DNA of 64,000 bases, taken from the NCBI RefSeq assembly GCF_029989365.1, contig NZ_JAPRAQ010000001.1, positions 992,001-1,056,000 on the forward strand. The letters run 5' to 3'. The first letter of the stretch is position 1. Each line of letters starts with the position of its first letter. Shown one piece after another: positions 34,534-43,439 of the stretch. Made by a program: the position numbers and the translations under genes. Source of the stretch: Bradyrhizobium sp. Arg816 (GTDB lineage: Bacteria; Pseudomonadota; Alphaproteobacteria; Rhizobiales; Xanthobacteraceae). The notes beneath the pieces are model-generated. The model searched no databases. It saw only the letters and a list, made by a program, of their open reading frames with translations, and was not told the DNA's origin.

Positions 34534-35082
34534 ATGCCCGCCAACGACGATTTGCAGAAGGCGCAGCGCTTCCGCGAAGCCGCGCTGCCCTATCTCGACG
34601 ACGTCTACACGCTCGCGCGCTATCTGCTGCGCGATGCCTCCGACGCTGAGGATGCGGTGCAGGAGTGCTATCTGCGCGCGCTGAAGCATTTTGACAGCTA
34701 TCGCGGGCCGGCGATGAAGCCCTGGCTGTTCGCGATCCTGCGCAACGTCTGCAACGCCGAATATGCGCGCCGCGCACACAGGCCCAGCGCGATCGAGGAT
34801 ACGCCCGGCGCCGCCGAGCAGACGCCGATCTGGCAGGAGAGCGAGGCGAGCCCCGAGACCGAGGTGCTGCGCAGCCGCGATGCTGGCGCCATCCGCAAGC
34901 TGATCGACGCGCTCGCCGAACCGTTCAAGGAAACATTCGTGCTGCGGGAGATCAACAACCTGTCCTATCGTGAAATCGCCGAGGCCGTCGGCGCCCCCGT
35001 CGGCACCGTGATGTCCCGCCTCGCCCGCGCCCGCGCCATGCTGCGCGCGGCCTGGACGGCGGAAGAGGAGCACTCGAGATGA
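34534..35082 (+). CDS. ECF RNA polymerase sigma factor
   Basis: The 182-residue protein starts at ATG 34534, chosen for the GAGGAG ribosome site just upstream; an open stretch further upstream overlaps the cupredoxin stop and is not needed. Region 2 shows DASDAEDAVQECYLRALKHF and KPWLFAILRNVCNAEYARR. Region 4 shows FKETFVLREINNLSYREIAE and APVGTVMSRLARARAML. The stop overlaps the anti-sigma start by 4 bp. It probably controls its own operon, including the upstream metallophosphoesterase and cupredoxin. Confidence 0.92.
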   Translation: MPANDDLQKAQRFREAALPYLDDVYTLARYLLRDASDAEDAVQECYLRALKHFDSYRGPAMKPWLFAILRNVCNAEYARRAHRPSAIEDTPGAAEQTPIWQESEASPETEVLRSRDAGAIRKLIDALAEPFKETFVLREINNLSYREIAEAVGAPVGTVMSRLARARAMLRAAWTAEEEHSR

Positions 35083-35846
35083 CCTGCGACGAAGCAAAAA
35101 TCCTGCTTCACGCGCTGCTCGACAACGAGCTGGATGCCGGCCACGCGCGCGAGGTCGAAGCCCACATTGCCAGCTGCCCGGACTGCGCCGCGGAGTTTGC
35201 CGCACAACGCGAGATGCAGCGCGTGCTCGCCGACACCGATTTGCGCTATACCGCGCCGGCAAGCCTGCGCGCCCGGATTGAAGCCGCGCTGCCGCAGCCG
35301 CAGCGCCGGCAACCGACCCGCCGCTCCGTGCTGCGCGGCTTCGCGATGGGCTCTGCCGTCTCCGCGCTCGCCGCCTCCGGCGTCGTCGCCGTGGTGCTGC
35401 GCCAGGACGACCAGCAGCGCATCCTGTCGGAGGTCGTCTCCGCGCATCTGCGCTCGCTCCAGGCCGGCCATCTCATCGACGTGGTCTCGACCGACCAGCA
35501 CACCGTGAAGCCGTGGTTCAACGGCAAGCTCGACGTCGCCCCGCCCGTGATCGATCTCACCGCGCAAGGCTTCACGCTGGTCGGCGGCCGGCTCGACTAT
35601 ATCGACGCCCGCGCCATCGGTGCCGTCGTCTACAAGCGCCGGCAGCATGTGATCAATTTGTTCGTATCGCAGACATCGAACGCGGAATATCGCGCGCCGA
35701 AGACCGAGACCATGCAGGGCTTCAACTGCCGCCGCTGGGGCAATCGCGGCCTGAACTTCTGGGCCGTCAGCGATATCGGCGCCGACGAGCTCGCCGAGTT
35801 CGTCGACAAGTTCGAGGCGGCGATGAAGGCGAATGTGGAGGGGTAG
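35079..35846 (+). CDS. Zinc-finger anti-sigma factor
   Basis: The 255-residue protein has an N-terminal ZAS domain with C3, H29, C33 and C36 (AHIASCPDC, the HxxxCxxC motif), which binds zinc and sequesters the sigma factor. A membrane helix follows at about residues 87-112 (LRGFAMGSAVSALAASGVVA). The periplasmic C-terminal half has a compact domain with KPWFNGKLDVAPPVIDL. The zinc-thiol site suggests a redox or metal signal, as in other ZAS proteins. It is translationally coupled to the sigma gene. Confidence 0.92.
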   Translation: MTCDEAKILLHALLDNELDAGHAREVEAHIASCPDCAAEFAAQREMQRVLADTDLRYTAPASLRARIEAALPQPQRRQPTRRSVLRGFAMGSAVSALAASGVVAVVLRQDDQQRILSEVVSAHLRSLQAGHLIDVVSTDQHTVKPWFNGKLDVAPPVIDLTAQGFTLVGGRLDYIDARAIGAVVYKRRQHVINLFVSQTSNAEYRAPKTETMQGFNCRRWGNRGLNFWAVSDIGADELAEFVDKFEAAMKANVEG

Positions 35847-35857
35847 CTGGCATCACC

Positions 35858-35930
35858 GTCATTGCCAGCGAAGCGAAGCAATCCAGCCCGCATCCGCAGA
35901 GGGATACTGGATTGCTTCGCTCGCAATGAC
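35858..35930. repeat. Interspersed palindromic repeat, copy 3
   Basis: It opens with GTCATTGCCAGCGAAGCGAA and closes with CGCTCGCAATGAC, around a loop unlike those of copies 1 and 2. It lies between the convergent anti-sigma and hpnO genes, where it could end both transcripts. Confidence 0.82.
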
Positions 35931-35954
35931 GATCGCTGAGATAGATCGGCGAAT

Positions 35955-37346
35955 TTACGCCGACCGCCGCACCGCGTTGTCCACCAGCGTCTTGCCGAGC
36001 GACCAGATCGCGCCGGGGACCTTGTGGCTGCCGGCGATGACGTCGTCGAAGGCGCGCTCGATCCAGCCGCAATCTTCCTCGGTGATGGTGAGCGGCGGCA
36101 ACAGCTTGATGGTGTGGCTGCCGTGACCGGCGACTTGGGTGAGGATCTTGTGGTCCTTGAACAGCGGCACGGTGATGAGCTGGCAGAACAGGCCCTTGTT
36201 GGCAGCTTCCAGCACGTTCCAGGATGCCCGCAGCCGCAGCGACTTCGGCGGGCCGAACTCGACGCCGATCATCAGGCCCTTGCCGCGCACTTCCTTCATC
36301 AACTCGTAGCCGGGGACCATGCGCGTCAGCGCCAGGCGCAGCTCGGCGCCGCGCTTGGCGGCGGACTCGATCAGCTTCTCGGACTCCATGACGTCGAGCG
36401 TGGCAATGCCCGCGGCCATGGCGAGGTCATTTTTCGAGAAGGTCGAACCGTGCACCACAGCGCGGTCCATCTGATTAAAAATCTTGTCGAAGATGCTCTT
36501 GCGCGTCAGCACGGCGCCGACCGGCACGTGGCCGCCGGACAGCGACTTCGACAGCAGCACCATGTCGGGCTCGACGTTCCAGTGCTCGACCGCCAGGAAG
36601 CGGCCGGTGCGGCCCATGCCGGTCTGGATCTCGTCGGCGACGAACAGCGTGCCGTATTTCTTGCAGAGTGCGGCAGCACCCGGCAGGAACTCGTCGGTGG
36701 GCATGTTGACGCCCTTGCCCTGGATCGGCTCGACGACGAAGGCCGCGACCTCGCGCGAGGCCAGCGCCTTTTCGAGCGCGGCGAGGTCGTTGAACGGAAT
36801 CGAGGTGCAGCCGGGCAGCAGCGGCTCGAAGCCGGTGCGGAAGTTCGAATCACCCGTCAGCGACAGCGCGCCGTAGGTCAGGCCATGATAGCCGTGGGCG
36901 CAATAGACGATGCCGGGACGGCCGGTGGCGCCGCGGGCGAACTTGATCGCCGCTTCGACGCATTCGGCCCCGGAATTGGCGAAGAACGCCTTGTCGAGAT
37001 AGGGGACGTATTTCAGCAGCCGCTCGGCGAGCACGCCGGCGAGCACCGAGACGTCGAACTGGACGAGATTGGGCAGGTCGGCATCGAGCACGCTCTTGAG
37101 CGCCTCGCGCATGACAGGGTGATTGCGCCCGATCGCGAACACGCCAAAGCCGGACAACAGGTCGAGATAGCGCGCCCCCTCGCGATCGTAGAGGTACTGC
37201 CCCTGCCCCTTCTGGAAGCCGACATCGTAGCCGATGGTCTTGAGAACCCGAACGAACTGCTCGTTCAGATACCGATTATGCAGGGTGCTGCGCTGGGCCT
37301 GACGGTCCGCGAATAGCTGAGACATGTCTGGATTTGGGCTGTGCAT
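35955..37346 (-). CDS. hpnO: HpnO, aminotransferase for aminobacteriohopanetriol
   Basis: The 463-residue protein is a class III PLP aminotransferase, with GIVYCAHGYHGLTYGALSLT, LFVADEIQTGMGRTGRFLA and the PLP-lysine segment VLLSKSLSGGHVPVGAVL. Its position beside hpnN, ispH and hpnH identifies it as HpnO, which converts the side-chain aldehyde of hopanoids to an amine, giving aminobacteriohopanetriol. Starts at 37346 and at the ATG seven codons later are both possible. It is divergent from the small DUF2147 gene. General class III enzymes look similar, so the context carries the assignment. Confidence 0.88.
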   Translation of the reverse strand: MHSPNPDMSQLFADRQAQRSTLHNRYLNEQFVRVLKTIGYDVGFQKGQGQYLYDREGARYLDLLSGFGVFAIGRNHPVMREALKSVLDADLPNLVQFDVSVLAGVLAERLLKYVPYLDKAFFANSGAECVEAAIKFARGATGRPGIVYCAHGYHGLTYGALSLTGDSNFRTGFEPLLPGCTSIPFNDLAALEKALASREVAAFVVEPIQGKGVNMPTDEFLPGAAALCKKYGTLFVADEIQTGMGRTGRFLAVEHWNVEPDMVLLSKSLSGGHVPVGAVLTRKSIFDKIFNQMDRAVVHGSTFSKNDLAMAAGIATLDVMESEKLIESAAKRGAELRLALTRMVPGYELMKEVRGKGLMIGVEFGPPKSLRLRASWNVLEAANKGLFCQLITVPLFKDHKILTQVAGHGSHTIKLLPPLTITEEDCGWIERAFDDVIAGSHKVPGAIWSLGKTLVDNAVRRSA

Positions 37347-37487
37347 CCGCTACATACTTCGCTTGAGGGCCGGCTCGTCAACTGAAAAGGGACCGTTGCT
37401 GAAAACGGTCTGTGCGGCCTTTTGCCCTTTTTCGGACCATCTTCGCAAGCACAGCTTTAAACCATGTTGCACTGCCAAGGAACTATC

Positions 37488-38153
37488 ATGCGTTTAGCCC
37501 TTTACACCGGACTAATACTGGCTGGTGGTTACACCTGCCTGACACCCGCGCTCGCCGCCGATCCGACCGGCGACTGGCGGGTCGCCGACGCCGTCGCCAA
37601 TATTCGTGTCGCCCAATGCAATGGCAGCATGTGGGGCGCGGTTTCCTGGGAAAAGCAGCCCGGCGGCCGCGATGAATACAATCCGGATCAGTCGAAAAAG
37701 ACCAGGCCGACGCTGGGCATGGCGACCCTGATCGACATGAAGAAGAAGCCCGGCGTCGATCAGTGGGAAGGGCAGGTCTACAACGCCAAGGACGGCCAGC
37801 TCTACAGCGCAACCATCACGCCCGTCGGCACCGACCAGCTCGAAATCAAGGGCTGCGTGATGGGCTTCCTCTGCGGCGGCGAGACCTGGACCCGCGTCGC
37901 CCCGCCGATTCCTTTGAGCACCGCCAACGCCATGGCCAAGGGCGCGCCGAAGCCCACCGGCGCGGCGCCGAAAGCCCCAGGCACCACAGGCGGCGCCACA
38001 ACAGGCGGCACGACCGCCGCCAGCGCCACAGCGCCTGCCCCTGCCCCCGCGGCCCAGAAGACCGCGACCACCGCCAAGCCCGGTCAGAAGAACGCCGCCG
38101 ACCTGGTCGGCGACATCTGCCTACTCCCTGAGATTGCGGGGTTTGCCCATTAG
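37488..38153 (+). CDS. Exported DUF2147-like protein
   Basis: The 221-residue protein begins at ATG 37488 after AAGGAAC. A signal peptide (LALYTGLILAGGYTCLTPALA) precedes a DUF2147-type domain that runs from PTGDWRVADAVANIRVAQCN to LCGGETWTRV. A tail of about 70 residues rich in Ala, Pro, Thr and Gly follows. The function of the family is unknown. Its last 33 bp overlap the end of hpnN, which is convergent. It sits inside the hopanoid region, but a role there is not shown. Confidence 0.8.
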   Translation: MRLALYTGLILAGGYTCLTPALAADPTGDWRVADAVANIRVAQCNGSMWGAVSWEKQPGGRDEYNPDQSKKTRPTLGMATLIDMKKKPGVDQWEGQVYNAKDGQLYSATITPVGTDQLEIKGCVMGFLCGGETWTRVAPPIPLSTANAMAKGAPKPTGAAPKAPGTTGGATTGGTTAASATAPAPAPAAQKTATTAKPGQKNAADLVGDICLLPEIAGFAH

Positions 38154-40709
38154 GGCCGGCTGGAACAGCAGCACTGCGGCAAGCGTCGTCACCAGCGAGA
38201 GTGCGAGCAGCTTGCCCATGCTGGACGTTCCAGGGTGGCTCGACAGCCACAGGCTGCCGAACGCGGTCGCCGTCGTCAGCGCGCTGAAAAAGATCGCGCG
38301 CGTCAGGCTGGTCTGGAGCAGGTTTGTCCTGCCCGAGCGCCAGGCCACGACATAATAGATCTTGAAGGCGACGCCGACGCCGAGCAGCAGCGGGAACGCG
38401 ACGATGTTGGCGAAGTTGAGCGGCAGGCCGATCAACACGCAGATTTCGAGCGTGACCGCGCCGGCGACCAGCAGCGGCACCAGCGTCATCAGCACGTCGA
38501 CGAACCGCCGCAGCGTGATCCAAAGCAACAGGCCGATCACCAGCAACGCGTAGATGCCGGCGTGGATGAACGCCTTCACCACGGTGTCACCGGATTTCAG
38601 GATCGAGACCGGCCCGCCGATCGCGGTCGGCTCGGCAGCGAGCACGGCGGCTGCAAACTTACGCAGCGTGTCGTTGTCGTTGGGATCGCCCTTCGGCTGC
38701 ACCTCGACGCGGATGATCCCGTCCTTGCTCTTCCAGGCGCTGACGAGCTCGGGGGGCAGTGAGGCCAGGGTGACCGGCCCGGCCTGCATCGCGTTCCTGA
38801 GCTGGTCGAACACGATCTTCAGCGGCGTGACGAACACGTCCTGAGCCTTGTTCCGCGTCGCCTCGTCGCCATTGGCGAGCTTCTCGAGCACGTCCGCCAG
38901 CCGGCGCGAGGCGACGGCGCCCGGGCCCTTCGCGTCACCGGCGGTCCGGCGCAGATTGTCGACCGAGGATTTCAGCGAATCGACGTTCTCCTTGTCGGTC
39001 GGCGCCGCGTCGACCTGATCAGGGTTGAGCGCGGGATTCAGCACCTTGGCGCCCTGCGCGAGCAGCTTCAGCTTCGGCGGCTGGTCTTGCGGCACGAAGC
39101 TGTCGAGCGACATCACGCGCAGCACCTCAGGCACCTTCTCCAGCTTCGCCTCGACCTGCCTCGCCTGCTCCTCGGACGTGGTCATCACGTTGATGGCATT
39201 GGCGCCGGTGTTCGGATCCTTGCGCAAATCGAGGAACGTCGCGATCGACTCCGCGTGCGGGTTGCGCAGGTTCATCGGGTTGAAGTCGAACTTCAGGAAG
39301 TAGAGCAGCGGCAGGCCGGCGAGCGCCAGCAGCAACGTGCCGCCCACGACCAGCACACGGTGCTTCTCCAGAAAGTAATCGAGCGGCGCCAGGAAGGCAT
39401 AACCGACGGGTTCCTGCTCACCGGGCGGATTCAACAGCTTCAGCATTGCGGGCAGTACGGTGATGCTGGAGAGGAACGCCACCAGCATGCCGACGCCGGC
39501 GATCTGGCCGAGCTCGGAGATGCCCTTGTAATCGGTGGGCAGGAAACAGAGGAAGCCGGCGGCGGTCGCCATGGCCGCCAGCGACAGCGGCACCGCGGAG
39601 CGCTTGGCGGCAAGCACCAGCGCGCCGGAGAGATCGTTGTGCTTGTAGCGCTCTGAGCGGTAGCGGACGCTATACTGGATACCAAAATCGACGCCCAGTC
39701 CCACGAACAGCACGGCGAACGCGATCGACAGCAAATTGAACGAGCCGACCATCATCAGGCCGGCAGCGGTCGTCAGCGCAAGGCCGACGAAGAGATTGAC
39801 GAACACCGCGAAAATGATCTTCGACGAGTGCAGCGCCATCCACAAGATAAGCAGCACGACCAGCACAGTCCCGACGCCGTTGACGACGGCGCCTTCCTGG
39901 ACGGTGGCGTATTCCTCGTTGGCGATCGGGACCGGACCGGTCAGTCGCACTCGGGCCTGGTATTTGTTCGCAAAATCCAGATCAACTGCCGCCTTGCGGA
40001 TCGCGTCGGTGGCGCCCTTGCCGGGCTCCAGCGCGTTGTAGTCGAGGATCGGCTTGAACTCGATGAAGGCGCGCTTATCGGAATCCGTCAGCGGCTCGTC
40101 GCTGACGAGCTCACGCCAGGAGAAGCTCGCTTTGCCCTTGTTGAGCACGGTCTCGACCGTCTGCGCAATCTGATTGAAGGGCCGCGCGGTATTGTCGAGC
40201 TTGACCTGGCCGCGCTTGACGCCGGCAAGTCCCGTCTCCAGCGCGCCGGTCAGGCCGCGGATCGAGGGATCACCGGCCATGATCTCGATCAGGGGCGCTG
40301 CGGATTCGAACTGGCTGGTGATCTTGCCGACCTCTTCGGTCGGCAGGAACAGCAAGCCGTTCTTCTCGAAGAACTCGCCGGTGCCGAGCTGCTGCATCGA
40401 CTGGAAGTCGGTCTTGTTGTCCTTCAGCTTGGCGAAGAGCGCATCCGCCGCCGCGGTCGCCATCTCCGGCGTCCTGGCCTCGACGACCGCGAGAATCGTC
40501 GCGTCGCGGTCGAAGGCACGGTCGAATTGCTGGTCGCGCTGGCGCCAGTCCAAATTCTGGGCAATCAGCGAATTGATGTCGGTGTTGATGGCGAAATGCT
40601 TAGACGTGTAATAGCCCGCCCCCACCGAAAGCAGGAGCCCGAGAACGACGACGAGGGAGGCAAACCGGGTGCAGGCCCTGACGATGGCAACGACTACGCT
40701 TTGCAGCAT
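38121..40709 (-). CDS. hpnN: HpnN, hopanoid RND-type transporter
   Basis: The 862-residue protein is an RND/MMPL-superfamily transporter with the expected length of HpnN. It has an N-terminal helix (FASLVVVLGLLLSVGAGYY), two blocks of five or six membrane helices (around residues 275-440 and 700-860), and two large periplasmic loops, including SLDSFVPQDQPPKLKLL. HpnN moves hopanoids from the inner to the outer membrane. It is flanked by hpnO and by ispH-hpnH, which supports the name. The 3' end overlaps the convergent DUF2147 gene by 33 bp. Confidence 0.9.
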   Translation of the reverse strand: MLQSVVVAIVRACTRFASLVVVLGLLLSVGAGYYTSKHFAINTDINSLIAQNLDWRQRDQQFDRAFDRDATILAVVEARTPEMATAAADALFAKLKDNKTDFQSMQQLGTGEFFEKNGLLFLPTEEVGKITSQFESAAPLIEIMAGDPSIRGLTGALETGLAGVKRGQVKLDNTARPFNQIAQTVETVLNKGKASFSWRELVSDEPLTDSDKRAFIEFKPILDYNALEPGKGATDAIRKAAVDLDFANKYQARVRLTGPVPIANEEYATVQEGAVVNGVGTVLVVLLILWMALHSSKIIFAVFVNLFVGLALTTAAGLMMVGSFNLLSIAFAVLFVGLGVDFGIQYSVRYRSERYKHNDLSGALVLAAKRSAVPLSLAAMATAAGFLCFLPTDYKGISELGQIAGVGMLVAFLSSITVLPAMLKLLNPPGEQEPVGYAFLAPLDYFLEKHRVLVVGGTLLLALAGLPLLYFLKFDFNPMNLRNPHAESIATFLDLRKDPNTGANAINVMTTSEEQARQVEAKLEKVPEVLRVMSLDSFVPQDQPPKLKLLAQGAKVLNPALNPDQVDAAPTDKENVDSLKSSVDNLRRTAGDAKGPGAVASRRLADVLEKLANGDEATRNKAQDVFVTPLKIVFDQLRNAMQAGPVTLASLPPELVSAWKSKDGIIRVEVQPKGDPNDNDTLRKFAAAVLAAEPTAIGGPVSILKSGDTVVKAFIHAGIYALLVIGLLLWITLRRFVDVLMTLVPLLVAGAVTLEICVLIGLPLNFANIVAFPLLLGVGVAFKIYYVVAWRSGRTNLLQTSLTRAIFFSALTTATAFGSLWLSSHPGTSSMGKLLALSLVTTLAAVLLFQPALMGKPRNLRE

Positions 40710-41171
40710 CTTTTCTTTCTGCGGTTAACAGCTTGCCGGAAACGCCCGCTGTTTATCGGAGTTCCCCAGCGAAACCTATTGCTGTTTTGAGTGGTTCTCG
40801 CCGCACGAAGGTTCGAGGTAAACGGCGACAGACCGTGGCAAAATCATGCGGGGCGGTCGGTATAGCCGGTGACTTGAGGCGGGAAAGTGGCGAAGAGCTG
40901 AGCACAAATGTCGCCATTTTGCTCAGGGCGAATACCCTATTATAATACCGTGGATTCGTACCGTCACGGAACCAGGGTTTCATCCGGTCTTTCCTTTTTG
41001 CCGATTTTTTGACACAAAGTGCTGTGCCTCCATGCGCCGGGCCCCAACTGGGGTGGGCGGTTACCGCGTGCGCGAAACCAATGGTGCGGTTATTGCAACT
41101 CATTGGGCAGTATCGAGGTGCCGCCGGGGACTTGAGAAGCGGATTGGTGCAACTTGCGTGATGGGCGTCCT
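40710..41171. other. Divergent intergenic region between hpnN and ispH
   Basis: This 462-bp gap has no supported gene. It should hold promoters for hpnN leftwards and ispH-hpnH rightwards. The A+T-rich part at 40916-40950 contains the only good -10-like element. A consensus -35 TTGACA at about 41007 has no matching -10 at the right distance. Confidence 0.6.
40919..40946 (+). promoter_or_regulatory. Candidate sigma-70 promoter for ispH-hpnH
   Basis: TTGCTC (40919-40924) and a perfect TATAAT (40941-40946) are separated by 16 bases. Transcription from here would leave an untranslated leader of about 220 bases before ispH. Confidence 0.45.
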
Positions 41172-42098
41172 ATGGAAGTTTATCTAGCGCAGCCGCGCGG
41201 CTTTTGCGCAGGCGTGGTGCGTGCGATCGAGATCGTGGAACGGGCGCTGGAGAAGTACGGCCCGCCCGTCTACGTGCGCCACGAGATCGTGCACAACAAG
41301 TACGTGGTCGAGAGCCTGAAGAACAAGGGCGCGATCTTTGTCGAGGAATTATCCGAGGTTCCGCCGAAGGCCGTGACCGTTTTCAGTGCCCATGGCGTCG
41401 CCCGCAGCGTCGAGGAAGAGGCTGCCGCGCGCGACCTACCGGTGCTCAATGCCACCTGCCCCCTGGTCACGAAAGTTCACAATCAGGGGAAGCGCTACAT
41501 CGCCAGGGGCCGCACCCTGATCCTGATCGGCCATGCCGGCCACCCCGAAGTCGAGGGTACGATGGGCCAGGTTCCCGCCCCGGTGCTGCTTGTCCAAAGC
41601 GTTGAAGAGGTTAAGGCCTTGACGCTGCAGGCGGATACGCCAGTGGCCTACATCACCCAGACCACCCTGTCGGTCGACGACACCAAGGACATTATTGCGG
41701 CCCTCCAGGCCCGCTTTACAGATATTCAAGGTCCGGATATCCGGGATATCTGCTATGCGACACAGAACCGCCAATCTGCGGTAAGGGACTTGAGCAAGCT
41801 GGTCGACGTGATCTTGGTGGTGGGCGCCGCTAATAGCTCGAACTCGAACCGGCTCCGCGAAATCGGCACTGAGGCCGGCGTCGCGAGTTATTTGATTGCC
41901 GACGGCAGCGCGCTCAATCCGGAGTGGTTGAAAGATGCCAAGACCGTCGGCGTCACGGCCGGCGCTTCGGCGCCTGAGGTACTCGTGGATGACGTGATCG
42001 AAGCGATGCGGCGGATCGGACCAGTCAAGGTCTCGGTGCTGCCGGGCCGCGAGGAAAACATTGAATTCCGGCTTCCGGCCGAACTGGCTGCGAGCTGA
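41172..42098 (+). CDS. ispH: 4-hydroxy-3-methylbut-2-enyl diphosphate reductase IspH
   Basis: The 308-residue protein is the last enzyme of the MEP pathway, making IPP and DMAPP with an iron-sulfur cluster. The three cluster cysteines appear in [24 protein letters not shown] and [10 protein letters not shown]. The EGTMGQ segment and C-terminal [12 protein letters not shown] are typical. ATG 41172 ([10 protein letters not shown]) matches the usual family start; a TTG at 41154 is less likely. It is 35 bp upstream of hpnH on the same strand, so precursor supply and hopanoid side-chain synthesis are linked in one transcript. Confidence 0.95.
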   Translation: MEVYLAQPRGFCAGVVRAIEIVERALEKYGPPVYVRHEIVHNKYVVESLKNKGAIFVEELSEVPPKAVTVFSAHGVARSVEEEAAARDLPVLNATCPLVTKVHNQGKRYIARGRTLILIGHAGHPEVEGTMGQVPAPVLLVQSVEEVKALTLQADTPVAYITQTTLSVDDTKDIIAALQARFTDIQGPDIRDICYATQNRQSAVRDLSKLVDVILVVGAANSSNSNRLREIGTEAGVASYLIADGSALNPEWLKDAKTVGVTAGASAPEVLVDDVIEAMRRIGPVKVSVLPGREENIEFRLPAELAAS

Positions 42099-42133
42099 CC
42101 CACCCGAATTCCAAGCCCAGAAAGAAACTTGTA

Positions 42134-43294
42134 ATGGCTATCCCCTTCTTCAAGGAAATGCGTATCGGCGGCTATTTGCTCAAGCAGAAACTGCTTGGCC
42201 GCAAGCGCTATCCGCTCGTGCTGATGCTGGAGCCGCTGTTCCGCTGCAACCTCGCCTGCGTCGGCTGCGGCAAGATCGATTATCCGGATGCGATCCTCAA
42301 CCGCCGCATGACCGCACAGGAGTGCTGGGACGCGGCCGACGAGTGCGGCGCGCCGATGGTCGCGATTCCCGGCGGCGAGCCGCTGATCCACAAGGAGATC
42401 GGCGAGATCGTGCGTGGCCTCGTCGAACGCAAGAAGTTCGTCTCGCTCTGCACCAACGCGCTGCTTCTCGAGAAGAAGCTCGACCTGTTCACGCCCTCCC
42501 CGTACCTGTTCTTCTCGGTGCATCTCGACGGCCTGAAGGACCATCACGACAAGGCCGTGTCGCAGAAGGGCGTGTTCGACCGCGCCGTCTCCGCGATCAA
42601 GGCGGCCAAGGCGCGCGGCTTCACCGTCAACGTCAACGCCACCATCTTCGACGGCCATCCGGCCGAGGAGATCGCGAAGTTCCTCGACCTCACCGTCGAG
42701 CTTGGTGTCGGCGTCTCGATGTCGCCGGGCTATGCCTATGAGCGTGCGCCGGACCAGGAGCACTTCCTCAACCGCACCAAGACCAAGAAGCTGTTCCGCG
42801 ACGTCTTCGCGATGGGCAAGGGCAAGAAGTGGAACTTCATGCATTCCGGCCTGTTCCTGGACTTCCTCGCCGGCAACCAGGAATACGAGTGCACGCCGTG
42901 GGGCATGCCCGCGCGCAACATCTTCGGCTGGCAGAAGCCCTGCTATCTGCTCGGTGAAGGCTACGCCAAGACCTTCAAGGAGCTGATGGACACCACCGAC
43001 TGGGAGACCTACGGCACCGGCAAGTACGAGAAATGCGCCGACTGTATGGCCCATTGCGGCTACGAGCCGACGGCGGCGACCGCAGCCTTCAACAACCCGC
43101 TGAAGGCGATGTGGGTGTCGCTGCGCGGCATCAGGACCACGGGTCCGATGGCGCCCGAGATCGACATGAGCAAGCAGCGCCCGGCGCAGTACATCTTCTC
43201 GGCGGAAGTGCAGAAGCGCCTGTCGGAGATCCGCAAGGACGAGGCCGCCGCCGCGCAGGAGAAGGCCGCTCGGAAGGCTTCGACTGCCGCGTAA
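42134..43294 (+). CDS. hpnH: HpnH, radical SAM adenosylhopane synthase
   Basis: The 386-residue protein carries the radical SAM motif CNLACVGC (C38, C42, C45) and a SPASM-like C-terminal region rich in cysteine (CTPWG, KCADCMAHCGYEPT). HpnH adds a 5'-deoxyadenosyl group to diploptene, giving adenosylhopane, the first step of side-chain extension. It follows ispH and ends at a strong terminator. The N-terminal FFKEMRIGGYLLKQKLLGRK is typical for the family. Confidence 0.95.
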   Translation: MAIPFFKEMRIGGYLLKQKLLGRKRYPLVLMLEPLFRCNLACVGCGKIDYPDAILNRRMTAQECWDAADECGAPMVAIPGGEPLIHKEIGEIVRGLVERKKFVSLCTNALLLEKKLDLFTPSPYLFFSVHLDGLKDHHDKAVSQKGVFDRAVSAIKAAKARGFTVNVNATIFDGHPAEEIAKFLDLTVELGVGVSMSPGYAYERAPDQEHFLNRTKTKKLFRDVFAMGKGKKWNFMHSGLFLDFLAGNQEYECTPWGMPARNIFGWQKPCYLLGEGYAKTFKELMDTTDWETYGTGKYEKCADCMAHCGYEPTAATAAFNNPLKAMWVSLRGIRTTGPMAPEIDMSKQRPAQYIFSAEVQKRLSEIRKDEAAAAQEKAARKASTAA

Positions 43295-43320
43295 GCACGC
43301 GAGTCGGTACGAACGAAAAA

Positions 43321-43355
43321 GGCCCGGTCGCCACCGCGACCGGGCCTTTTCTTTT
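43321..43355 (+). terminator. Rho-independent terminator of ispH-hpnH
   Basis: GGCCCGGTCGC and GCGACCGGGCC form an 11-bp perfect stem with a 4-base loop, followed by TTTTCTTTT. A run of A precedes it, so it could also work leftwards. The stem is nearly identical to that at 50084-50118. Confidence 0.92.
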
Positions 43356-43439
43356 GTTCAGCTCACGCGCCGGGAGGAAGAGCGGAGTGATGCGCGGGGC
43401 TACGCTCCGCCCTCACGCATCAGACCGGTTAGCGTCACA

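Noticed and set aside
41007..41036. TTGACA-based promoter directly before ispH
   Set aside because: The -35 hexamer is perfect, but 17 bases later the sequence is ATGCGC, which is not an acceptable -10. The TATAAT site at 40941 is preferred.
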